From: Nitrospira sp. | GTDB taxonomy: Bacteria > Nitrospirota > Nitrospiria > Nitrospirales > Nitrospiraceae | Assembly: GCA_029865485.1 (NCBI GenBank) | Contig: JAOUGT010000003.1 | Span: 1 to 54,831 of the forward strand | Length of the DNA stretch: 54,831 nucleotides | Reading direction: 5' to 3' | Shown here: positions 43,492 to 54,134 of the stretch, piece after piece | How positions within the stretch are numbered: position 1 is the stretch's first letter | Layout: each line of letters opens with the position of its first letter | Translations under genes and position numbers: made by a program | Notes under the pieces: generated by a model | What the model was told of the DNA's origin: nothing | The model's input: only the letters and a program-made list of their open reading frames with translations | The model's database searches: none

Positions 43492-46400
43492 TTAGTCTTG
43501 CGTCTTGACTAGTTCGACATCAAGCCCCAAGCTCTGCAACTCCTTGACCAACACATTGAACGACTCTGGCAGCCCCGGCTCAAGGAAGGGTTCACCCTTG
43601 ACTATCGCTTCATACATACGAGATCGTCCAGGGACATCGTCGGACTTGACCGTAAGGAATTCCTGCAATGTCGAGGCCGCTCCATACGCCTGCAGAGCCC
43701 ATACTTCCATTTCCCCCAGGCGCTGGCCTCCGAATTGGGCCTTCCCGCCCAACGGCTGCTGCGTCACAAGCGAATAGGGACCGATAGAGCGTGCATGAAT
43801 CTTGTCATCCACTAAGTGGTGTAGCTTGAGCACATACATGTACCCGACGGTGACCGGACTCCCAAACGGCTCCCCGGTTTTCCCGTCAACAAGTTGCGCT
43901 TGCCCACTCGTTGGCAACTTCGCTTTCTTGAGCAATTCCTTAATTTCCTTCTCGGATGCCCCGTCAAATACCGGGCTCGCCACCTTTATTCCTAAGGCCT
44001 TCGCAGCCCATCCGAGGTGGGTTTCCAGAATCTGCCCCACGTTCATACGGGACGGCACACCAAGCGGATTCAAGACAATTTCGACCGGGGTCCCATCCGG
44101 CAAGTACGGCATATCCTCTTCCGGCAACACGCGAGACACGACGCCTTTATTGCCGTGACGCCCCGCCATCTTATCGCCGACTTGAATCTTACGCTTCATC
44201 GCAATGTAGACCTTGACGAGCTTGATGACGCCCGGGGGCAATTCATCACCCCGTTTGAGGCGCCCAACTTTTTCGTCATACAACGTTTGAAGGATTTCGA
44301 TCTGCTCCTTTGCGCGTCGCTCGACATCCTCCAGTTCCTTCTGCTCATCAGGATCACTCAGAATAATGTGCCGCACCGTGTCGTCGGGCAACCGCTTAAG
44401 TATTTCCGCCGTCAGCTTGCCTTTTTTCTTCAAACTGACGTCCCCGCTCTCGGGATCCATCAGATCACGCCCGACCACCTTGCCGAGCAAGAGCTTCCGG
44501 ATCTTCTTGGTCTTCTCTTCATCAATGATCCTGAGCTCTTCGTGGTGGTCACGCTGCAATTTCATTTGGTCGTCGGTTTCAATACTCTTCGAGCGCTCAT
44601 CCTTATCGAGCCCCTTGCGCGAAAAGATCTTCACATCGACGACAATGCCTTCAACGCCGGGAGGGACCGTGAGCGAGGTATCTTTGACATCGCCGGCCTT
44701 TTCACCAAAGATCGCCCGAAGCAATTTCTCTTCCGGCGTCAACTGAGTCTCACCTTTCGGCGTCACTTTCCCCACAAGAATATCGCCCGGCTTAACCTCG
44801 GCACCGATACGAATGATGCCGCTCTCATCCAAATTCCTCAGGGCCTCTTCTCCAACATTGGGAATATCTCGCGTCACATCTTCCTTACCCAACTTGGTAT
44901 CCCGAGCTTCCACCTCGAATTCTTCAATGTGGATCGATGTGAAGGCATCCTCACGGACCAACTTTTCGCTGAGCAAGATCGCGTCTTCGAAGTTATAGCC
45001 CCCCCAAGGCATGAAGGCGACGAGTACGTTCTTCCCGAGCGCGAGCTCCCCATGATCGATCGCTGGGCCATCTCCAAGCACTTGCCCCTGCTTGACTGGC
45101 TGACCGATTCGGACCACCGGAGTTTGCGTAATGCAGGTATTTTGATTGGATCGCTGGAACTTAATGAGGTCGTACACATCCAGCCCTGAATCCTTCCCCT
45201 TCTTGCCGTCCTTTGATTCAGCCCGTACTACGATGCGCGTCGCATCGACACTTTCAACGACGCCTGGGCGTCGGGCTTGAATCACGTATCCAGAATCTCT
45301 GGCGACCACGGCCTCCATCCCCGTTCCAACCAAGGGGGATTCGGATGTGACCAAAGGAACAGCCTGCCGTTGCATGTTCGATCCCATCAGCGCACGGTTG
45401 GCATCGTCATGTTCCAGAAATGGCACGAGCGCGGTCGCGACGCTCACCACTTGCTTCGGCGACACGTCCATATAATCGATTTTATCCGGCGCGGCCAAGA
45501 CAAAGTCGCCACCATGGCGACACGATACGGTTTCTGAGACCAACTTGCCCGTCCCATCCAACTTTGAGTTCGCCTGAGCGATGATGTACTTATCGCCTTC
45601 GATCGCCGAGAGAAACTCAATTTCATCCGTCACACGCCCCTTCACCACTTTTCGATAAGGTGCTTCGATGAACCCGAATTGGTTAATCCTCGCGTATGTC
45701 GCCAGTGATGTAATCAATCCGATATTTGGACCTTCCGGTGTTTCAATCGGACAAATGCGACTATAGTGGGACGGGTGCACGTCTCTGACCTCGAACCCAG
45801 CACGCTCTCTGGTCAACCCGCCAGGACCGAGCGCGGACAGGCGGCGTTTATGCGTGATCTCAGCCAGTGGGTTCGTTTGATCCATAAATTGAGACAGCTG
45901 GCTGCTGCTGAAGAATTCCTTCACGGCTGCAACTACCGGCTTGGCGTTGATCAGGTCGTGCGGAAGAACTGTTTCCATATCAAGGAGATTCATCCGCTCC
46001 TTGATACTTCGCTCCATCCGAACGAGCCCAAGCCGAAACTGATTCTCAAGCAGCTCCCCAACAGATCGCACACGGCGATTACCCAAGTGATCGATGTCGT
46101 CGATTTCACCTTTCCCGATTTTCAGATTCACAAGATAGCGGATGACTTCCACGATATCTTGCGCTGTGAGGGTCCGCTGTTCGAGCGGTAAATCCAATCC
46201 AAGCTTTTTATTGAGCTTGAGACGACCGACCGGCGAGAGATCATACCGCTTGGAGTTCAAGAAAAGATTATCGAACAAGGCCCTCGCGGTATCGACCGAG
46301 GGAGTCTCTCCCGGGCGAAGCCGGCGATAGATCTCGACCATCGCCTCCTCTTTCGACCCAATCTTCTCCATCTCCAACGTATCGAGAATCACCGGCGTGG

Positions 46401-47448
46401 CCGTGGCCATATCAAGGTAGATAACCTTAAACTCTTCGACATCGCTCTCGACGATTTGCTCCACGATCTCGGCAGTCAACCGCTGATTCTTCTCAGCGAG
46501 CTTGTTCTTCCTCGAATCAACCAACTCTGTGAGAATGGCACGACCCACCAACTCCCCTGGAAGCATGGGGATCTCTTTCACCCCGGATGCCTTCAGCTTG
46601 GCGATCATCCCCTTTGTGAGCCTCGCCCCCTCCCGAACCAATGGCTCCTTGCTGTTCTTATCCGTCACCTCTGCCGAACACCGAAGTCCGTGATGAATCT
46701 CCGGATCCAGCTTGCGGAACATCTTACCTTTCGAGACCCGAATTTCCTCTACCGGATAGTACATTTTGAGCAAGTCGTCGCTTGAAAATCCGAAGGCTTT
46801 CAACAAAATGGTGGTGGGCATTTTCCGCCGACGATCGATCCGGACATAGAGAATGTCTCTGGCGTCAAACTCAAAATCGAGCCATGACCCTCGATAGGGG
46901 ATAATGCGCGCCGAATACAAAACTTTTCCGCTCGCATGCGTACGCCCTTTATCGTGTGTAAAGGAGGCACCGGGCGACCGATGGAGCTGACTCACGACCA
47001 CACGTTCGGTTCCATTGACGATAAAGGTCCCCCGTTCGGTCATCAGCGGCAATTCACCGACATAGACCTCTTGCTCTCGCACATCGAGCACTTTCTTACG
47101 GGGCCCCTTATCTTCCTTATCAAATACTACCAAGCGAACACGCAGCTTCAACGGAACAGCGAACGTCATCCCCTGCTCAAGACACTCGCGCTCGTCGTAC
47201 TTTGGCGTGCCTAAGGTGTAACTCGAAAACTCAAGCACGGCCGTGTTGTTATAGTCTGGAATCGGAAATACGCTGGCCAACGCCGCCTGTAATCCATAAT
47301 CTTTCCGGCGATCCGGTTCGACCTCAAATTGCAGAAACTCCTCGTAGGAACGTTTCTGAATTTCGATCAGATCTGGAATATCGATATTGGTTCGAATGCG
47401 TGAAAAATCTTTCCGCTCGACGAACTCCTGCAGAGTCGTTTCGGACAT
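43492..47448 (-). CDS. rpoB: RNA polymerase beta subunit
   Basis: [76 protein letters not shown]. Confidence 0.99.
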   Translation of the reverse strand: MSETTLQEFVERKDFSRIRTNIDIPDLIEIQKRSYEEFLQFEVEPDRRKDYGLQAALASVFPIPDYNNTAVLEFSSYTLGTPKYDERECLEQGMTFAVPLKLRVRLVVFDKEDKGPRKKVLDVREQEVYVGELPLMTERGTFIVNGTERVVVSQLHRSPGASFTHDKGRTHASGKVLYSARIIPYRGSWLDFEFDARDILYVRIDRRRKMPTTILLKAFGFSSDDLLKMYYPVEEIRVSKGKMFRKLDPEIHHGLRCSAEVTDKNSKEPLVREGARLTKGMIAKLKASGVKEIPMLPGELVGRAILTELVDSRKNKLAEKNQRLTAEIVEQIVESDVEEFKVIYLDMATATPVILDTLEMEKIGSKEEAMVEIYRRLRPGETPSVDTARALFDNLFLNSKRYDLSPVGRLKLNKKLGLDLPLEQRTLTAQDIVEVIRYLVNLKIGKGEIDDIDHLGNRRVRSVGELLENQFRLGLVRMERSIKERMNLLDMETVLPHDLINAKPVVAAVKEFFSSSQLSQFMDQTNPLAEITHKRRLSALGPGGLTRERAGFEVRDVHPSHYSRICPIETPEGPNIGLITSLATYARINQFGFIEAPYRKVVKGRVTDEIEFLSAIEGDKYIIAQANSKLDGTGKLVSETVSCRHGGDFVLAAPDKIDYMDVSPKQVVSVATALVPFLEHDDANRALMGSNMQRQAVPLVTSESPLVGTGMEAVVARDSGYVIQARRPGVVESVDATRIVVRAESKDGKKGKDSGLDVYDLIKFQRSNQNTCITQTPVVRIGQPVKQGQVLGDGPAIDHGELALGKNVLVAFMPWGGYNFEDAILLSEKLVREDAFTSIHIEEFEVEARDTKLGKEDVTRDIPNVGEEALRNLDESGIIRIGAEVKPGDILVGKVTPKGETQLTPEEKLLRAIFGEKAGDVKDTSLTVPPGVEGIVVDVKIFSRKGLDKDERSKSIETDDQMKLQRDHHEELRIIDEEKTKKIRKLLLGKVVGRDLMDPESGDVSLKKKGKLTAEILKRLPDDTVRHIILSDPDEQKELEDVERRAKEQIEILQTLYDEKVGRLKRGDELPPGVIKLVKVYIAMKRKIQVGDKMAGRHGNKGVVSRVLPEEDMPYLPDGTPVEIVLNPLGVPSRMNVGQILETHLGWAAKALGIKVASPVFDGASEKEIKELLKKAKLPTSGQAQLVDGKTGEPFGSPVTVGYMYVLKLHHLVDDKIHARSIGPYSLVTQQPLGGKAQFGGQRLGEMEVWALQAYGAASTLQEFLTVKSDDVPGRSRMYEAIVKGEPFLEPGLPESFNVLVKELQSLGLDVELVKTQD

Positions 47449-47571
47449 TCCTACTCCTCCACACTGGTTGGCGGTGAACAGCAGTCACCGGTCACGACAT
47501 GGATGAACAGATCAACCGCAATCAACCTTCCACCAATGCACGATGACCAGTGACTATGACGAATGGCGTTC

Positions 47572-47973
47572 CTACTTCACTTCGACCTTTGCACCGCTTT
47601 CTTCGAGCTTCTTCTTCATCGTATCCGCCTCTTCCTTGGCAACGCCGGTCTTGACCGGCTTTGGAGCGCCTTCAACCAGATCCTTCGCTTCCTTCAAGCC
47701 AAGATTGGTCAGCTCTCGAACCACCTTAATGACCTGAATCTTTTTGTCAGCCGGTGCGGAGGCAAGAATGACATCGAATGCCGTCTTCTCTTCCGCTGGA
47801 GCTGCTGCTCCACCACCTGCCGCCGGAGCCGCTGCCACCGCAACTGGTGCGGCCGCCGTAACACCGAAGCGCGTCTCCAATCCCTTGACGAGCTCGGCGA
47901 GATCGAGCACGCTCATCCCCTCGATTGCCTTGATCAATTCCTCTTGTGATAATTTTCCTTCTGTAGCTGGCAT
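47572..47973 (-). CDS. rplL: 50S ribosomal protein L7/L12 from internal ATG (133 aa)
   Basis: ATG at 47971-47973 preceded by GGAAAGGAGAAGGGGAG; protein from here is a canonical complete L7/L12. Confidence 0.8.
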   Translation of the reverse strand: MPATEGKLSQEELIKAIEGMSVLDLAELVKGLETRFGVTAAAPVAVAAAPAAGGGAAAPAEEKTAFDVILASAPADKKIQVIKVVRELTNLGLKEAKDLVEGAPKPVKTGVAKEEADTMKKKLEESGAKVEVK

Positions 47974-48507
47974 CTCCCCTTCTCCTTTCCGTTTATCCTG
48001 AATGGCTGCAATGACCCTGACAAATTTCGACAACACGGCACTCAACGTATACACGACCCCACGAATCGGCCCTTGCATGGCCGAAAGCAACATCGCAATC
48101 AGCACTTCCTTCTTGGGCAGCTTGGCAACGGCCGCCAGATCAGCCGGCTGAAGCAACTTGCCTTCCAGCACACCGGCCGTCATCTTAATCTTCTCTTCTC
48201 GCTTCTCGGCTCCGATAAAATCCTTCAGGACCTTGGTCGGCAACACTGGATCATCGTACCCAATGACGACACCAGTCGGGCCCTTCAGATGCAGTTTGAG
48301 TCCGGCCAACGCCGTACCCTCGGCAGCACGAGCTGCGAGCGTATTCTTCACGATTCGATACTCGGCCTTCACCCCACGGAGCTGCTTTCGCAACTCCGTG
48401 ACCTGGTTGACAGGAAGACCGACGCATTCCGTCAAGATAGCCAGCCTGGCACGACCGAATTTTTCGGCCAATGCCGCCACTGTCGTAACTTTTTCTTCCT
48501 TCTTCAT
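47572..48507 (-). CDS. rplJ-rplL: fused ribosomal proteins L10 and L7/L12 (311 aa), with internal L7/L12 start
   Basis: Residues 1-178 are L10 ([38 protein letters not shown]...[29 protein letters not shown]); residues 179-311 are complete L7/L12 ([33 protein letters not shown]...[30 protein letters not shown]). No stop at the junction; checked by reading ATT CAG GAT AAA CGG AAA GGA GAA GGG GAG ATG CCA. Confidence 0.95.
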   Translation of the reverse strand: MKKEEKVTTVAALAEKFGRARLAILTECVGLPVNQVTELRKQLRGVKAEYRIVKNTLAARAAEGTALAGLKLHLKGPTGVVIGYDDPVLPTKVLKDFIGAEKREEKIKMTAGVLEGKLLQPADLAAVAKLPKKEVLIAMLLSAMQGPIRGVVYTLSAVLSKFVRVIAAIQDKRKGEGEMPATEGKLSQEELIKAIEGMSVLDLAELVKGLETRFGVTAAAPVAVAAAPAAGGGAAAPAEEKTAFDVILASAPADKKIQVIKVVRELTNLGLKEAKDLVEGAPKPVKTGVAKEEADTMKKKLEESGAKVEVK

Positions 48508-48550
48508 CGCTCTCCTTCTTCAAGGATCCGCTACCCGCCGCTTATCAATT

Positions 48551-48596
48551 AGGACCTACCGGGGCTTCCTAATCGACGCTAGGCGAACGAGGTCCT
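48551..48596 (-). promoter_or_regulatory. candidate structured leader upstream of rplJ
   Basis: AGGACCT (48551-48557) / AGGTCCT (48590-48596) pairing arms in the 93-nt rplA-rplJ spacer, where L10-leader RNAs are usually found. Confidence 0.45.
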
Positions 48597-48600
48597 TCGT

Positions 48601-49293
48601 CTAGCTCCACTGCTTCATCAACGCGATGGCATCCAACTTCACCCCCGGCCCCATCGTGCTTGCAATCGTGGCGCTCTTGAGATAGCGCCCTTTGCAAGAA
48701 GCAGGCTTTGCCTTGATGACAGATTCCAGTATGGCTGATGCGTTATCGTAGAGCTTTGCCGGATCAAAGGAAACTTTCCCGACCGGCACATGCACGATAC
48801 CAGCCTTTTCAACTTTGAATTCAACCCGCCCCTTCCGAATATCCGCCACAGCCTTCCCGACTTCGAAGGTCACTGTTCCGGTCTTTGGATTTGGCATCAA
48901 CCCGCGAGGGCCAAGCACCTTTCCGAGCTTTCCGACGGACGCCATCAAGTCTGGCGTAGAGATGGCGCAATCAAACTCCATCCAGCCGCCCTTGATTTTC
49001 TCCATCAGATCATCCGCACCCACATAGTCGGCTCCCGCTTGCCGCGCCTCCTGCTCTTTTTCACCCTTCGCAAAGACCAATACACGAACCTTCTTCCCCG
49101 TCCCGTGTGGAAGCGCCGCCGTTCCACGAACGAATTGATCCGAACGCTTCGGATCGATCCCGAGGCGAAGCGCCAGATCAACCGACTCATCAAACTTCGC
49201 AAACGCTGAGCGCTTCACGGTCTCAACCGCCTCACGCAATCCATAGACACGCGGCTCAACATTCTTGAGCGCCGCATTCATCTTCTTTCCCAT
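48601..49293 (-). CDS. rplA: 50S ribosomal protein L1
   Basis: [62 protein letters not shown]. Confidence 0.98.
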   Translation of the reverse strand: MGKKMNAALKNVEPRVYGLREAVETVKRSAFAKFDESVDLALRLGIDPKRSDQFVRGTAALPHGTGKKVRVLVFAKGEKEQEARQAGADYVGADDLMEKIKGGWMEFDCAISTPDLMASVGKLGKVLGPRGLMPNPKTGTVTFEVGKAVADIRKGRVEFKVEKAGIVHVPVGKVSFDPAKLYDNASAILESVIKAKPASCKGRYLKSATIASTMGPGVKLDAIALMKQWS

Positions 49294-49319
49294 AGCCTGC
49301 CGCTCCTTCGGTCTCGAAA

Positions 49320-49745
49320 TTAACCTTGAATCACAACGCCCATGCTGCGCGCAGTCCCTTCAATAATCCTCGCTGCCCCCTCCACATCGGCCGCGTTCAG
49401 ATCAGCCATTTTCTTGCGCGCGATCTCATTCAATTGCTGCCTGGTGATCTTCCCCACCTTATCTTTCTGTGGCACACCAGAGCCCTTAATGACCCCAGCC
49501 GCCTTCTTCAACAAATCCGACGCCGGAGGCGTCTTCATGATGAAGCTGAATGTACGATCCTTATAGACAGTGATGACCACGGGGATGATACTGTCTCCCT
49601 CCTTCTGAGTCTTCGCATTGAACTGCTTGCAAAACTCCATAATATTGACGCCATGCTGTCCCAGCGAGGGACCGACGGGAGGAGCGGGATTTGCTTTACC
49701 AGCCGGAATTTGCAATTTAATCTGTGCCGATACTTCCTTTGCCAT
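49320..49745 (-). CDS. rplK: 50S ribosomal protein L11
   Basis: [43 protein letters not shown]; start chosen at MAKEV. Confidence 0.98.
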   Translation of the reverse strand: MAKEVSAQIKLQIPAGKANPAPPVGPSLGQHGVNIMEFCKQFNAKTQKEGDSIIPVVITVYKDRTFSFIMKTPPASDLLKKAAGVIKGSGVPQKDKVGKITRQQLNEIARKKMADLNAADVEGAARIIEGTARSMGVVIQG

Positions 49746-49791
49746 GCCTCTCTCCTTCGTAGTCTGCGCGTAGCTGTCAGCTAATAGCCCT

Positions 49792-50328
49792 TCAAATCCG
49801 TTCAACCTGCAGGAACCCCAATTCAACCGGGGTTGATCGACCGAAGATGCTGACCATGACCTTCAATCGACTATGATCCTGATCGACTTCGTCCACCGCA
49901 CCATTAAACCCAAGAAACGGGCCATCGATAATACGGACATTATCACCCTTGATGAATTTGACCTGCTCACGCGGTTCGGCCTGGCCCGCATCAACTTGCT
50001 TCAGCAAGGACTCCACTTCGTCATCAGTAAGCGGCGTCGGCACAACCCCGCCGCCGACAAATCCCGTGACCTTCGGAGTCTCCTTAATCATCTGGAGCGT
50101 CTCATCCGCAAGCGGAGACTCCAGCTCAACCAGAACGTATCCGGGGAAGAACTTCCGACGGGAGGTCCGCCGCTTTCCATCCTTGATTTCGATCACATCC
50201 TCTGTCGGAACAAGCACCTGCCCGACCTTCTCCACAAGCCCCATTTGATTCGCACGCTCCATGAGGCTGGTCTTCACACGCCCCTCAAAACCCGCGTACG
50301 TATGTATGACGTACCAGTTCTTTGTCAT
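49792..50328 (-). CDS. nusG: transcription termination/antitermination factor NusG
   Basis: [24 protein letters not shown]...[11 protein letters not shown]...[41 protein letters not shown]. Confidence 0.98.
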   Translation of the reverse strand: MTKNWYVIHTYAGFEGRVKTSLMERANQMGLVEKVGQVLVPTEDVIEIKDGKRRTSRRKFFPGYVLVELESPLADETLQMIKETPKVTGFVGGGVVPTPLTDDEVESLLKQVDAGQAEPREQVKFIKGDNVRIIDGPFLGFNGAVDEVDQDHSRLKVMVSIFGRSTPVELGFLQVERI

Positions 50329-50382
50329 GCACCACCCTCAGGTCTTCGATGAAGTACTGCCATACCTTACTTCTCAACTGAC

Positions 50383-50577
50383 TTAAATGAGCTTCCCAAC
50401 CAACCAGGAGAGGAACGAGTCGATGACGGACAGGTAGATCGACATTAAGACACAGAACACGATGACGACGGTCGTGGAACCGATAGTTTCCGCACGACTC
50501 GGGAACGAGACTTTTTTCATCTCGGTACGCACGTCCGTCACGAACAACCGAATTGATTCTGTCATACGCTTGAACAT
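50383..50577 (-). CDS. secE: protein translocase subunit SecE
   Basis: DVRTEMKKVSFPSRAETIGSTTVVIVFCVLMSIYLSVIDSFLSWLV. Confidence 0.95.
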   Translation of the reverse strand: MFKRMTESIRLFVTDVRTEMKKVSFPSRAETIGSTTVVIVFCVLMSIYLSVIDSFLSWLVGKLI

Positions 50578-50727
50578 CGGGTACTCCGCGCTTTACCGCC
50601 TCACTACGCCACAAAGCTCTTTAAAAACATAGGGCACCACTTTCTGCCAAAACGACAAACCTTCTACCAAAGCACCCATAGAGCCTCTCCCTCGACCCTA
50701 AGGACAACACCTCAAGCATGTGCAGCT

Positions 50728-50802
50728 TGGCAGGGGCACTAGGATTTGAACCCAGACTCTCGGTTTTGGAGACCGATGTGCTGCCATTAACACCATGCCC
50801 CT
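50728..50802 (-). tRNA. tRNA-Trp (CCA), CCA tail encoded
   Basis: AGGGGCA...TCGGT-CTCCAAA-ACCGA...GGTTCAAATCC..TGCCCCTGCCA cloverleaf. Confidence 0.95.
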
Positions 50803-50811
50803 ACACTCACT

Positions 50812-50867
50812 GTTGAGTGCTGAGACATCTCATACAATCACCGCAGGCTCAGCACTGAACACTCAAC
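50812..50867. repeat. palindromic short-word repeat between rpmG and tRNA-Trp
   Basis: GTTGAGTGCTGAG ... CTCAGCACTGAACACTCAAC. Confidence 0.7.
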
Positions 50868-50876
50868 CCCAGCACG

Positions 50877-51026
50877 CTACTTCACCTCTTTATGAGGCGT
50901 GTGCTTTCGGCAGAACTTGCAAAACTTGTTACACTCCAACCGATCCGGATCATTTTTCTTGTTCTTCATGGACGAGTAGTTTCTCTGTTTGCAGAGCGTA
51001 CAAGCCATGTCGATAATCTCGCGCAT
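50877..51026 (-). CDS. rpmG: 50S ribosomal protein L33
   Basis: Manual translation [49 protein letters not shown]; internal start at MACTLC also possible. Confidence 0.93.
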   Translation of the reverse strand: MREIIDMACTLCKQRNYSSMKNKKNDPDRLECNKFCKFCRKHTPHKEVK

Positions 51027-51040
51027 CTCAACTTCTCCTT

Positions 51041-51065
51041 AGCTGTCAGCTGACAGCTCTCAGCT
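51041..51065. repeat. 18-bp perfect palindrome plus extra half-unit between tuf and rpmG
   Basis: AGCTGTCAGCTGACAGCT followed by CTCAGCT; related AGCTGTCAGCTAATAGC at 49772-49788. Confidence 0.8.
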
Positions 51066-52271
<1,206 letters not shown>

Positions 52272-52430
52272 ACCCTACTCCTTTTGTCTAAACCCCAGAA
52301 GATACCATCTCATCGCGCCCATACAACTGGGCACTACTTCAGGCCGAGCAAGCTATACCATCCACCGAAACCATTAACGAGCTTGACCGTGCTCACTTAG
52401 ATTAAGGGGGCAACCCAACCCCAACCTACA

Positions 52431-52506
52431 TGGAGCCCACGACGCGGATCGAACGCGTGACCTCGTCCTTACCAAGGACGTGCTCTGCCAACTGAGCTAC
52501 GTGGGC
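52431..52506 (-). tRNA. tRNA-Thr (GGT), CCA tail encoded
   Basis: GCCCACGTAGCTCAGTTGGCAGAGCACGTCCTTGGTAAGGACGAGGTCACGCGTTCGATCCGCGTCGTGGGCTCCA. Confidence 0.96.
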
Positions 52507-52536
52507 CTCTCAACTCCGTCTCGCGTCGCCCGTTAT

Positions 52537-52584
52537 TCGTGAAGCGCACTTCCGGAACACCATGAAACTCTCCGCGCTTCACGA
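52537..52584. repeat. 11-bp perfect inverted repeat between tRNA-Thr and tRNA-Gly
   Basis: TCGTGAAGCGC (52537-52547) / GCGCTTCACGA (52574-52584). Confidence 0.75.
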
Positions 52585-52604
52585 GCCACGCCTCACGTCT
52601 TCTC

Positions 52605-52679
52605 TGGAGCGGGCGATGGGATTTGAACCCACGACAGCCAGCTTGGAAGGCTGGAACTCTACCACTGAGCTACGCCCGC
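52605..52679 (-). tRNA. tRNA-Gly (TCC), CCA tail encoded
   Basis: GCGGGCGTAGCTCAGTGGTAGAGTTCCAGCCTTCCAAGCTGGCTGTCGTGGGTTCAAATCCCATCGCCCGCTCCA. Confidence 0.96.
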
Positions 52680-52700
52680 CTCGTCCTTATAAATAGTCTT

Positions 52701-52757
52701 GAGTGCTCAGCGCTGAGCCCTACATCTGATATATTTAATGCTCAGAACTCAGCACTC
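52701..52757. repeat. imperfect inverted repeat of GAGTGCT/CTGAGC words
   Basis: GAGTGCTCAGCGCTGAGC ... GCTCAGAACTCAGCACTC; shares GAGTGCTGAG with 50816-50825. Confidence 0.7.
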
Positions 52758-52883
52758 ACGACTCGCCCGCCTCACGATCACTCTAAACGCTCCCCAATTC
52801 TTCCTCACCTGAGAAAACGAACGATGCTTGCCCCCCCTCGCACATCCATATTTCTTGACATTCACAGCCGAGCAAGCACTGCG

Positions 52884-52969
52884 TGGTGGGCAGGCAAGGA
52901 TTCGAACCTTGGAAGACATAAGCCAGCAGATTTACAGTCTGCCCCCTTTGGCCACTTGGGTACCTGCCC
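52884..52969 (-). tRNA. tRNA-Tyr (GTA), long variable arm, CCA tail encoded
   Basis: GGGCAGGTACCCAAGTGGCCAAAGGGGGCAGACTGTAAATCTGCTGGCTTATGTCTTCCAAGGTTCGAATCCTTGCCTGCCCACCA. Confidence 0.96.
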
Positions 52970-53126
52970 GCGATGTTTCATTGATCAATCACATCAATTA
53001 CGTAGCGCAAAATATCAGCCGCTCACCAAAGACACATAGGCCTATCCGTGCACAATCCTCTGCCTCAATCCTCAATACAGATTGATTCCTTGAAGTGCTC
53101 GGACAGGCTAGGTTACGAAATGCCGG

Positions 53127-53155
53127 ATTCTATTGATGAACTTTCGTGATGTCAA
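53127..53155 (-). promoter_or_regulatory. sigma70 promoter for the tRNA-Tyr/Gly/Thr-tuf unit
   Basis: Minus strand TTGACA-17 nt-TAGAAT-CCGGC. Confidence 0.85.
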
Positions 53156-53180
53156 GAGGAGAATTTAGCCTTGGGCCATT

Positions 53181-54089
53181 TTAGTTCACGCTCATCTTCC
53201 CATCCACACAGGTAGATTGCCAGGTTCGACCGAATGACACGTCGATCATCTTAACAAATTCATCCGAAAAACCAAATACTTGCTCCATAAGTACAAGAGC
53301 TTCCGCCAGAGACAACTGTGAGGATGCAGCCAAATATCGTTTCTGCGCAAGACGTCGTTCATCTGGGTCTTCCGGAACGTAGTACCCACGAAACTCCCCC
53401 TTTACAAAGGCCCCCTTGAACCGCTCAATCCATTGCTGCATTCCCCGACGCCCGGGCAACACGGGCTTCCCTGTCTGCTGTTGCAATTCCATCTGATTCC
53501 ACACCACCCAGCCGACAAACACCGCCCAGGTTTCATTCAAGGCTTCCCAAGATTCCGCCTCCGTCAAATAGCGCGACTCCGTTTCGTCCGTGCGCTGAAC
53601 GATGGGAGTAATCATCACCTCCCCATATCGACAGACCTGCTGCTCCTTTGCAAAGCGCAGAAGCGTATCGGAGCGGCCTTCGGTCTCACCGAGCTGGACG
53701 CCTCTGACCATGAGGTAATCCATATAGGCATGGAACAGTTCATGATATAACACCTCCAGCTCTTTGTGCGTCATCTTGCCAAGCGGTTTGAGCACTCTCC
53801 CTGCAGCATTGAGTGACAGGGTTCGATTGAGACGCATACGGTGCTCCCCCGGGTGATACTCCGCGGCATACGTCCGAAGATCATCAAACTCAAAGTGGAT
53901 GAAATCCGATGGAAGTACCAGAAGAAACTTCGTCGGCAAGTGCACGCGTTCTGCTTCCACCAAGAGACGCGCCCAGGACTGGCTCCCGCTCTCCTGTTCA
54001 TGATGAGCGTTGATAGCTGGTTCCGCGAGGACCGTCGACAGCCACCAACAACACCACAGCAGGAGCAATCGAGTCGTGAAGCATTTCAT
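53181..54089 (-). CDS. secreted hypothetical protein with HExxH-like motif
   Basis: Signal peptide-like MKCFTTRLLLLWCCWWLSTVLA; motif LEVLYHELFHAYMDYL. Confidence 0.75.
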   Translation of the reverse strand: MKCFTTRLLLLWCCWWLSTVLAEPAINAHHEQESGSQSWARLLVEAERVHLPTKFLLVLPSDFIHFEFDDLRTYAAEYHPGEHRMRLNRTLSLNAAGRVLKPLGKMTHKELEVLYHELFHAYMDYLMVRGVQLGETEGRSDTLLRFAKEQQVCRYGEVMITPIVQRTDETESRYLTEAESWEALNETWAVFVGWVVWNQMELQQQTGKPVLPGRRGMQQWIERFKGAFVKGEFRGYYVPEDPDERRLAQKRYLAASSQLSLAEALVLMEQVFGFSDEFVKMIDVSFGRTWQSTCVDGKMSVN

Positions 54090-54134
54090 GGGCGCAGGAA
54101 GGAGAACGGCCGACCAACAACAAGAAGTGGCACA

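Noticed and set aside
44017-45189. 390-aa + strand ORF antisense to rpoB
   Set aside because: rpoB on the minus strand is unambiguous; the antisense ORF has no recognisable domain and reflects the GC pattern.
47960-48010. Explaining the L10-L12 fusion as a frameshift/assembly error
   Set aside because: Cannot be excluded without reads, but both parts are already in the same frame and L10 is canonical up to its natural C-terminus. An indel would have to be compensated, or a stop substituted exactly at the junction. Kept as a real candidate.
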